A stretch of DNA of 36,303 bases from Betaproteobacteria bacterium. GTDB taxonomy: Bacteria; Pseudomonadota; Gammaproteobacteria; Burkholderiales; Rhodocyclaceae. The stretch lies in NCBI GenBank assembly GCA_019136545.1, contig JAGVUA010000119.1:5524-41826 (forward strand), given 5' to 3'. The notes below the pieces were generated by a model that had not been told where the DNA came from, did not search any database, and saw nothing but the letters and a program-made list of their open reading frames with translations. Each line of letters starts with the position of its first letter. Position 1 is the stretch's first letter. Shown piece after piece: positions 30,847 to 36,303 of this stretch. The translations under genes and the position numbers were made by a program.

Positions 30847-31341
30847 TCAGGCGCGCGCCAGCGGCTGGATGCGCTGCCCGGCGCAGGCAGCGAGCAGGTC
30901 GGCGACGCGGCCGTGGCCGGGAACGACGAGCTCAGGCGCGATTTCGGCCAGCGGCGCCAGCACGAAGGCGCGTTCGTGCATGCGCGGGTGCGGCAGCGTC
31001 AGCGCCGGGTCGTCCTGCACCGTGTCGCCGTGCAGCAGCAGATCGAGGTCGAGCGTGCGCGGCGCGTTCTTCACGCTGTCCGGTTCACGAATGCGGCCGA
31101 AACGCGCTTCGAGCGTAGACAGTTCGTCGAGCAGCTCGCGCGGCGGCAGGCGGGTGTCGAGCGCCACCACGGCGTTGATGAAGTCCGGCTGGTTGCGCAG
31201 GCCCACCGGCGCCGTGCGGTACAGCGACGAAATGGCCGTGAGCAGCGAGCCGCGCAGCGCCGCCATGGCGTCGATGGCATCCTCGATCGTCCGTACCGGA
31301 TCGCCCAGGTTGGACCCCAGCGCCACGTAAGCGCGGATCAC
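30847..31341 (-). CDS. folK: 6-hydroxymethyl-7,8-dihydropterin pyrophosphokinase
   Basis: 164 residues. HPPK motifs are [11 protein letters not shown] (5-15), [34 protein letters not shown] with the magnesium-binding aspartates, and [16 protein letters not shown]. It transfers pyrophosphate from ATP to the pterin in folate synthesis. The start is GTG at 31341, overlapping the pcnB stop as GTGA. It is the usual partner of pcnB in beta- and gammaproteobacteria. Confidence 0.96.
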   Translation of the reverse strand: MIRAYVALGSNLGDPVRTIEDAIDAMAALRGSLLTAISSLYRTAPVGLRNQPDFINAVVALDTRLPPRELLDELSTLEARFGRIREPDSVKNAPRTLDLDLLLHGDTVQDDPALTLPHPRMHERAFVLAPLAEIAPELVVPGHGRVADLLAACAGQRIQPLARA

Positions 31342-32684
31342 GGCGTACCGTCGGGACTGACTTTCGTTTCGTCAGCCCTGCTGCTGCGTCCGCGCGAACG
31401 CCGCCGCCGCTTCTTCGGGCCGCTATCGGCCACGAGCATCGTCTCGCGCCGCTCGTGGCTGGCATGCGCGAACTCGTCCCACCAGTCGGCGAGTTCTTGC
31501 GGCGCTTCGCCGCTTTGCGCCCGCAGCACCAGGAAGTCCCAGGCGGCGCGGAAGCGCGGCTGCTCCACCAGCCGTGCCGGCATGCGGCCCGAGCGCTTGT
31601 CGAAACGCGGCTGCAGCGCCCAGATGTCCTTGATGTCGGCGGCGACGCGCTTGGTGATGGCGAGTTTTTCGCCCTGCTGGTCGAGCACTTCGTCCATGGC
31701 GGCGAACATCGCCGGCATGGGCAGCTCGCCGGCCTGCTGGCGTTTTTCCCAGCAGGTCAGCACTTCGTGCCAGAGCAGGGTGGCGAACAGGAAACCGGGC
31801 GAGACGCCCTTGTCGGCCCGCACGCGGGCATCGGTGTTGGCCAGCGAGAGCATGACGAACTTCTCGCCCAGCGGCTGTTCGAGGATGACGTCGAGCAGGG
31901 GCAGCAAGCCGTGATGCAGGCCTTCCTCGCGCAGCCGTTTGACGCATGCGACGGCGTGGCCGGAGAACAGCAGCTTCAGCATTTCGTCGAACAGGCGCGC
32001 CGCCGGCACGTTGTCGATCAGGTCGGCCATGTCGCAGATCGGCGCCTGCACCTTCGGGTCGAGGCGCAGGTCGAGCTTGGCCGACAGGCGCACGGCGCGC
32101 AGCATGCGCACCGGATCCTCGCGATAGCGCGCGCGCGGATCGCCGATCATGCGCAGCGTCTTTCTCTGGATGTCGTCGACGCCGTGGTGGAAGTCGAGCA
32201 CGACTTCCTCGGTCGGGTCGTAGTAGAGGGCGTTCATGGTGAAGTCGCGCCGCGCCGCGTCCTCCTCGATGCTGCCCCAGACGTTGTCGCGCAGCACGCG
32301 GCCGTGTTCGTCCTTGAGCGTGTCTTCGTCGTGGGCGGCGCGGAAGGTCGAGACTTCCAGCGTTTCCGGCCCCTGCATGACGTGCACGATCTGGAAGCGG
32401 CGGCCGATGATGCGCGAGCGGCGGAACAGCCCGCGCACCTGTTCGGGCGTGGCATCGGTGGCGATGTCGTAATCCTTCGGCGGAATGCCGGCGATCAGGT
32501 CGCGCACGGCGCCGCCCACCACGTAGGCCTTGAAGCCGCCCTTTTGCAATGCCTCGCAGGTGCGCCGGGCGCCGGTCGACACCTGCTCGCGGCGGATGCC
32601 ATGGCGTGACGCCGGAATTCGCTCGGCCTGGCGTTTGGCGGATTCGCCGCGCAGAAAGACGCGGCGCAACAGCTTGCGGATCAT
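31338..32684 (-). CDS. pcnB: Poly(A) polymerase I
   Basis: 448 residues. The nucleotidyltransferase head has GGAVRD (57-62), Asp71-x-Asp73 in KDYDIATDA, EVSTFR and RRDFTMNALYYDP, then IGDPRARYREDPVRMLRAVR of the RNA-binding fold. The C-terminal tail is strongly basic (KKRRRRSRGRSSR), as in poly(A) polymerases as opposed to CCA-adding enzymes. It adds 3' poly(A) tails that speed RNA decay. The ATG at 32684 starts MIRKLLRRVF; a longer frame would overlap the HAD gene. It is coupled to folK by the GTGA overlap. Confidence 0.94.
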   Translation of the reverse strand: MIRKLLRRVFLRGESAKRQAERIPASRHGIRREQVSTGARRTCEALQKGGFKAYVVGGAVRDLIAGIPPKDYDIATDATPEQVRGLFRRSRIIGRRFQIVHVMQGPETLEVSTFRAAHDEDTLKDEHGRVLRDNVWGSIEEDAARRDFTMNALYYDPTEEVVLDFHHGVDDIQRKTLRMIGDPRARYREDPVRMLRAVRLSAKLDLRLDPKVQAPICDMADLIDNVPAARLFDEMLKLLFSGHAVACVKRLREEGLHHGLLPLLDVILEQPLGEKFVMLSLANTDARVRADKGVSPGFLFATLLWHEVLTCWEKRQQAGELPMPAMFAAMDEVLDQQGEKLAITKRVAADIKDIWALQPRFDKRSGRMPARLVEQPRFRAAWDFLVLRAQSGEAPQELADWWDEFAHASHERRETMLVADSGPKKRRRRSRGRSSRADETKVSPDGTP

Positions 32685-32745
32685 GGGTCGGAGCGGTCTT
32701 TGGAACTGCCGAAAAAGGCTGCCATGATACCCGATCGCCCCGTCG

Positions 32746-33411
32746 TCAATGGCGCAGACTGATGATCGGCCAGCCGGCGTTGCGCGCATGGCCGCGCAGC
32801 GTGTCGTCCGGGTCCACCGCCACCGGCCGCGTGACTTTCGACATCAGCGGCAGGTCGTTGTGCGAGTCGCTGTAGAACCAGCTTTGATCGAACGCTCCCC
32901 ACCAGAGGCCGAGCGATTCCAGCCAGGCCTCGACGCGCTCGATCTTGCCGGCCTTGAAGGCCGGCGTGCCGCGCGGCTTGCCGGTGAAGCGGCCGTCCTC
33001 GTGGGCCGGAATGGTGGCAACGAGATGCGGAATGCCGAATTCGCGGGCGATCGGGCCGGTGACGAAGCTGTTGGTGGCCGTGACGACGGCGCACAGGCTG
33101 CCTTCGTCGAGATGCCGCTGCACCAGCGCGCGGGCGGGGGCGCCGATCATGGGGCGAATGCGCGTCGCCATGTAGTCGGCGTGCCAGCGGTCGAGCTGTT
33201 CGCGCGGATGGCGCGCCAGCGGCGCCAACTGAAATTCGAGGAAGGCATGGATGTCGAGCGTGCCCGCCTTGTAGTCGTCGAAGAACGCCTGGTTGCGCGC
33301 CTCGTGCACCTCGCGGTCGAGCACGCCCTTGGCGATGAGAAACTGCGCCCACTCGAAGTCGGAATCGCCGACCAGCAGGGTGTTGTCGAGATCAAAGAGA
33401 ACGAGATTCAT
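32746..33411 (-). CDS. HAD-superfamily phosphatase (SerB-like, HAD-IB)
   Basis: 221 residues. Motif I is FDLDNTLL with nucleophile Asp7 and acid/base Asp9; motif II VVTATNSF; the motif III lysine is probably in RGTPAFKAGKI; motif IV YSDSHNDLPL. A helical cap lies between motifs I and II, as in HAD-IB phosphatases. Substrate is unknown; phosphoserine- and histidinol-phosphate-type activities occur in this group. The ATG overlaps the end of hda by 20 bases, so the two are cotranscribed, and pcnB follows after 61 bases. Confidence 0.88.
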   Translation of the reverse strand: MNLVLFDLDNTLLVGDSDFEWAQFLIAKGVLDREVHEARNQAFFDDYKAGTLDIHAFLEFQLAPLARHPREQLDRWHADYMATRIRPMIGAPARALVQRHLDEGSLCAVVTATNSFVTGPIAREFGIPHLVATIPAHEDGRFTGKPRGTPAFKAGKIERVEAWLESLGLWWGAFDQSWFYSDSHNDLPLMSKVTRPVAVDPDDTLRGHARNAGWPIISLRH

Positions 33412-34081
33412 CGTCGGTGTCGAATTGCAGTTGCATGACTTCCTTGAGCAGCGGCAGCGTCGCCGGCCGCTTCTGTTCGAGGGTGGCGCGATCGAGGCTG
33501 TCGAGCACCGCCATCAGCGAGTTGAGGTCGCGGCGGCCGCGCGACAGCAGGTAGCGCACCAGGCCTTCGTCGACTTTCATGCCGCGCATCAGGGCGTGGC
33601 GCTTGAGCGCGGCCGACTTTTCTTCGTCGGACAGCGGCTTCACTTCATAGACCAGCGTCTGGCCGAGGCGCGTGCGCAGGTCTTCGCGCAGCTTGAGGCG
33701 CGCCGGCGGCTCGCGGCCGGCCAGCAGGATCGCCAGGCCGGCCAGCCGGGCGGCGTTGAAGGTCCGGAACAGGGCGACTTGCGCGGCCTCGCCGAGCGCA
33801 GGCACGTCGTCGATGGCCAGCAGCATGCCCGGGACGATGGCGATCTCCGCGCCCACGTCCCCGGCTGCCAGCAGCAGGGACGGGCGGCGGGCGGCGGCGA
33901 GGGTGGCGGCCAGCAAGTGGCTCTTGCCGCAGCCCGAAGCGCCCCAGAGATAGACCGCGTCGAAACTGCCCCGGTCGGTCAGGCCGCGCAGCCGGCTGAT
34001 CAGTTCGCCGTTGGCGCCGGCGACGAAGTTGTCCAGCGTCGGCGGTTGTTCCGGCTTGAGGTCGAGCAGCAACTGTGTCAC
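33392..34081 (-). CDS. hda: DnaA regulatory inactivator Hda
   Basis: 229 residues, the size of Hda and about half of DnaA. The N-terminal QLLLDL (residues 3-8) fits the sliding-clamp-binding motif QxxLxL. A single DnaA-like AAA+ domain follows, with Walker A GASGCGKS (47-54) and a Walker B-like MLLAIDDV, then the sensor segment LREDLRTRL. Bound to the beta clamp, Hda stimulates ATP hydrolysis by DnaA after initiation and so prevents re-initiation. There is no DnaA DNA-binding domain. The start is GTG at 34081, overlapping the permease stop as GTGA. The upstream open frame is a shadow of the permease gene. Confidence 0.94.
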   Translation of the reverse strand: MTQLLLDLKPEQPPTLDNFVAGANGELISRLRGLTDRGSFDAVYLWGASGCGKSHLLAATLAAARRPSLLLAAGDVGAEIAIVPGMLLAIDDVPALGEAAQVALFRTFNAARLAGLAILLAGREPPARLKLREDLRTRLGQTLVYEVKPLSDEEKSAALKRHALMRGMKVDEGLVRYLLSRGRRDLNSLMAVLDSLDRATLEQKRPATLPLLKEVMQLQFDTDDESRSL

Positions 34082-35157
34082 GCGGGCGGGCCTCCCGAGC
34101 GGCCTTGATAGACGTGGCTGGCGACGTAGACGGCCTTCAATTCGCGCAGGCCGACCAGCAGGGCCGCCGAGGCTGGCAGCGCCAGCAGCACGCCGAAGAA
34201 GCCGAACAACTGGCCGAAGGCCATGAGCGCGAAGATCACCGCCAGCGGATGCAGGCCGATCCGTTCGCCGACCAGGAAGGGCGTAAGCAGGAAGCTTTCC
34301 AGCAACTGGCCGATGCCGAAGACGACCAGTACGGCGACCACGGGGCCGAAGCCGTCGAACTGCAGCGCGGCCACCAGCAGCGCCAGCGCGAAACCGGTGG
34401 CGAAGCCAAGATAGGGCACGAAGATCAGGAAGCCCGTCAGCAGGCCGATCGCGATCGCCGAAGGCAGCCCGGCGATCGACAGCGCCACGCTGTAGTACAC
34501 CGCCAGGGTCAGCATGACCAGCACCTGGCCGCGCAGGAATTGGGAAAGCACGCCATCGACATCGCGGGCGACGGCAACGGCCTTGGCATGCCAGGCGCGC
34601 GGAATGCCCTTGTCGAGCCTGGCCAGCAGGGCATGCCAATCGAGCAGCAGATAGAACATGACCACCGGCGTCAGGAGCAGATTGGCCAGCAGGCCGATCA
34701 GGGCCACGCCGCCGATCTTCAACGATTGGTAAAGGTGCTGGATCACGGTCTGCAGGCTGGCCACGTTCTCGGCGACCAGTTTTTTCAGCGAGCCCGGATC
34801 GAAATGCAGCTTGAGGCCGAGATTGGTGCGCAACCAGGGCGTTAGTTTTTCGTTGGTGAGCACCAGCGCTTCGGGCAGGCGGGCGAGCAGCACGCCGGCT
34901 TCTTCCATCAGGAGCGGCAGGATGATCAGCGCCAGGCCGACCAGCACGGCCATGATCAGGAGCAGCACCACCAGCACCGCCAGTATCCTGGGCAGCCGGA
35001 GTTTTTGCAGGCGATCCACCAGCGGATTGCTGACGTAGGCGAGGATGCCGGCCAGCAGGAAGGGCGTCAGGATGGGCCCCAGCAGATACAGCAGCCAGAG
35101 CGCGAACAGGCCGAGGCCGATCCAGAAGGCGGTTTGCAGGCGGTGGTCGGAGGTCAT
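34078..35157 (-). CDS. perM: AI-2E/PerM-family permease
   Basis: 359 residues with about seven or eight hydrophobic helices: two near 10-55, one at about 60-85 ([20 protein letters not shown]), then several from about 150 to 345. The layout (two helices, a long polar stretch with [10 protein letters not shown], then a cluster of helices) is that of the AI-2E transporter family. No substrate is known for this member. It is encoded just upstream of hda and divergent from purM, an arrangement common in beta- and gammaproteobacteria. It overlaps hda by four bases. Confidence 0.9.
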   Translation of the reverse strand: MTSDHRLQTAFWIGLGLFALWLLYLLGPILTPFLLAGILAYVSNPLVDRLQKLRLPRILAVLVVLLLIMAVLVGLALIILPLLMEEAGVLLARLPEALVLTNEKLTPWLRTNLGLKLHFDPGSLKKLVAENVASLQTVIQHLYQSLKIGGVALIGLLANLLLTPVVMFYLLLDWHALLARLDKGIPRAWHAKAVAVARDVDGVLSQFLRGQVLVMLTLAVYYSVALSIAGLPSAIAIGLLTGFLIFVPYLGFATGFALALLVAALQFDGFGPVVAVLVVFGIGQLLESFLLTPFLVGERIGLHPLAVIFALMAFGQLFGFFGVLLALPASAALLVGLRELKAVYVASHVYQGRSGGPPA

Positions 35158-35163
35158 TTACTG

Positions 35164-35169
35164 TAAAAT
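35164..35169 (+). promoter_or_regulatory. Predicted purM -10 box
   Basis: TAAAAT in TGTAAAATCGCGG. No good -35 with standard spacing was found. The expected start is near 35176, giving a leader of about 80 bases to the GTG at 35256. PurR control was looked for and not seen. Confidence 0.4.
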
Positions 35170-35255
35170 CGCGGCCTTACGGCATTTCAGGACGCATTGG
35201 GCCGGAAATGCACAACTTTATCCGTGCCGTCCAAGGAACGCCAGAGGAACTCGTC

Positions 35256-36287
35256 GTGAGCACTTCGCTGACCTATCGTGATGCCGGCGTCGACATCGAT
35301 GCCGGCGACAGCCTCGTCGAACGCATCAAGCCCGCCGCCAGGCGCACCCTGCGCCCCGAAGTGCTCGCCGGCATCGGCGGCTTCGGCGCCCTGTTCGAGA
35401 TTTCCCGGAAGTACCGCGAACCGGTACTGGTGTCCGGCACGGACGGCGTCGGCACCAAGCTCAAGCTCGCCTTCGAACTGAACAAGCACGACACCATCGG
35501 CCAGGATCTCGTCGCCATGAGCGTCAACGACATCCTGGTGCAGGGCGCCGAGCCGCTGTTCTTCCTCGACTACTTCGCCTGCGGCAAGCTCGATGTCGAC
35601 ACCGCCGCACAAGTGGTCGAAGGCATCGCCAGAGGCTGCGAACTGGCGGGCTGCGCCTTGATCGGCGGCGAAACCGCCGAAATGCCCGGCATGTACCCGC
35701 CCGGCGAGTACGATCTTGCCGGCTTCGCGGTCGGCGCCGTCGAGAAGTCCGAGATCATCGACGGCAAGAGCATCAAGCCGGGCGACCTCGTCCTCGGCCT
35801 CGCATCCAGCGGCGCGCATTCCAACGGCTATTCGCTGATCCGCCGCGTCATCGAGCGCGCCAAGCCGGACATGGAGGCCGACTTTCACGGCCAGCGCTTC
35901 GCCGAGGCCGTGCTAGCGCCGACGCGCATCTACGTGAAACCCATCCTGGCGCTAATGCAGGCGATGCCCGTCAAAGGCCTTGCCCACATCACCGGCGGCG
36001 GCCTGGTCGACAACGTGCCGCGCATCCTCCAGCCCGGGCTCAAGGCCGTGCTGGACAAGAACGCCTGGGTGATGCCGCCGCTGTTCCAGTGGCTGCAAAG
36101 GGAAGGCAAGGTCGCCGACGCCGAGATGCACCGCGTCTTCAATTGCGGCATCGGCATGGTGATCGTGCTGGCGCCCGAACATGAAAAACCCGCCGCCGAG
36201 CTCCTTTCCGCCGCCGGCGAGCACGTCTTCCGCATCGGTCGCATCGATACCTGCATGCCCGGCGAAGCGCAGACGATCGTTGTGTAG
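35256..36287 (+). CDS. purM: Phosphoribosylformylglycinamidine cyclo-ligase
   Basis: 343 residues, standard PurM length. Motifs: [20 protein letters not shown] near the start, [15 protein letters not shown] (about 59-73), [53 protein letters not shown] and [15 protein letters not shown]. It closes the imidazole ring to form aminoimidazole ribotide in purine synthesis. The GTG at 35256 is chosen because AGAGGA lies 7 bases upstream and it gives the family's N-terminus; an ATG at 35208 would add 16 non-family residues. The gene is complete, with its stop TAG at 36285-36287. Confidence 0.97.
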   Translation: MSTSLTYRDAGVDIDAGDSLVERIKPAARRTLRPEVLAGIGGFGALFEISRKYREPVLVSGTDGVGTKLKLAFELNKHDTIGQDLVAMSVNDILVQGAEPLFFLDYFACGKLDVDTAAQVVEGIARGCELAGCALIGGETAEMPGMYPPGEYDLAGFAVGAVEKSEIIDGKSIKPGDLVLGLASSGAHSNGYSLIRRVIERAKPDMEADFHGQRFAEAVLAPTRIYVKPILALMQAMPVKGLAHITGGGLVDNVPRILQPGLKAVLDKNAWVMPPLFQWLQREGKVADAEMHRVFNCGIGMVIVLAPEHEKPAAELLSAAGEHVFRIGRIDTCMPGEAQTIVV

Positions 36288-36303
36288 GAAAAGTCAGCCG
36301 TGG

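Noticed and set aside
33392-34639. A 415-codon frame suggesting a longer Hda
   Set aside because: The upstream part is out of frame within the permease gene; the GTG at 34081 gives the correct family start and clamp-binding motif.

Overview
The window is GC-rich (about 60-65% by eye) chromosomal DNA from a betaproteobacterium, most likely Rhodocyclales or a close relative. That placement is inferred from gene order and protein character: purM/perM/hda/HAD/pcnB/folK/panB/panC, clpS-clpA next to a csp gene, two isocitrate dehydrogenases beside aceK, and paired cyanophycin synthetases. There are no rRNA or tRNA genes, insertion sequences, phage genes or CRISPR arrays. Gene packing is tight, with many 1-4 base overlaps.

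Layout. 1-3.3 kb: tail of a probable CsgG/HfaB-family protein; a tusE/dsrC-like gene behind an IscR-type site; a cytosolic histidine kinase with a response regulator carrying TPR repeats; a two-helix membrane protein behind an FNR-like box. 3.3-9.2 kb: ygiQ (radical SAM) coupled to an HNH protein, a TonB-like gene, then clpS-clpA. 9.2-9.8 kb: cold-shock gene with a long leader and a clear terminator. 9.8-16.1 kb: dimeric NADP-isocitrate dehydrogenase (icd), an unrelated monomeric isocitrate dehydrogenase (icd2), aceK and rluE. 16.1-24.2 kb: cyanophycin region with cphA, a cphA-like paralogue with a broken Mur-ligase P-loop, an ABC exporter with an N-terminal zinc ribbon, a DUF1854 protein and an exported DUF192 protein. 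24.2-25.9 kb: fccA-fccB sulfide dehydrogenase. 26.0-29.1 kb: glrK-qseG-glrR-like signalling operon whose GlrR lacks the sigma-54 contact loop. 29.1-36.3 kb: pantothenate and folate genes, poly(A) polymerase, a HAD phosphatase, Hda, a PerM-type permease and divergent purM.

How the genes work together. The icd/icd2/aceK block sets carbon flow between the TCA cycle and the glyoxylate shunt. AceK should control only the dimeric enzyme, so the monomeric enzyme could be an uncontrolled bypass. The cyanophycin block joins polymer synthesis (two synthetases) to a membrane transporter and a DUF1854 protein of unknown biochemical role, and is the best candidate for a poorly described system. FccAB indicates periplasmic sulfide oxidation; the TusE-like protein could belong to sulfur relay.

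Main points for a second look: the GlrR-like regulator missing GAFTGA and the Walker B glutamate; the CphA paralogue with GCHGTT in place of GTNGKT; the transporter/DUF1854 pair; and a nonamer, CTGACTTTC, that recurs on one strand only regardless of gene direction.
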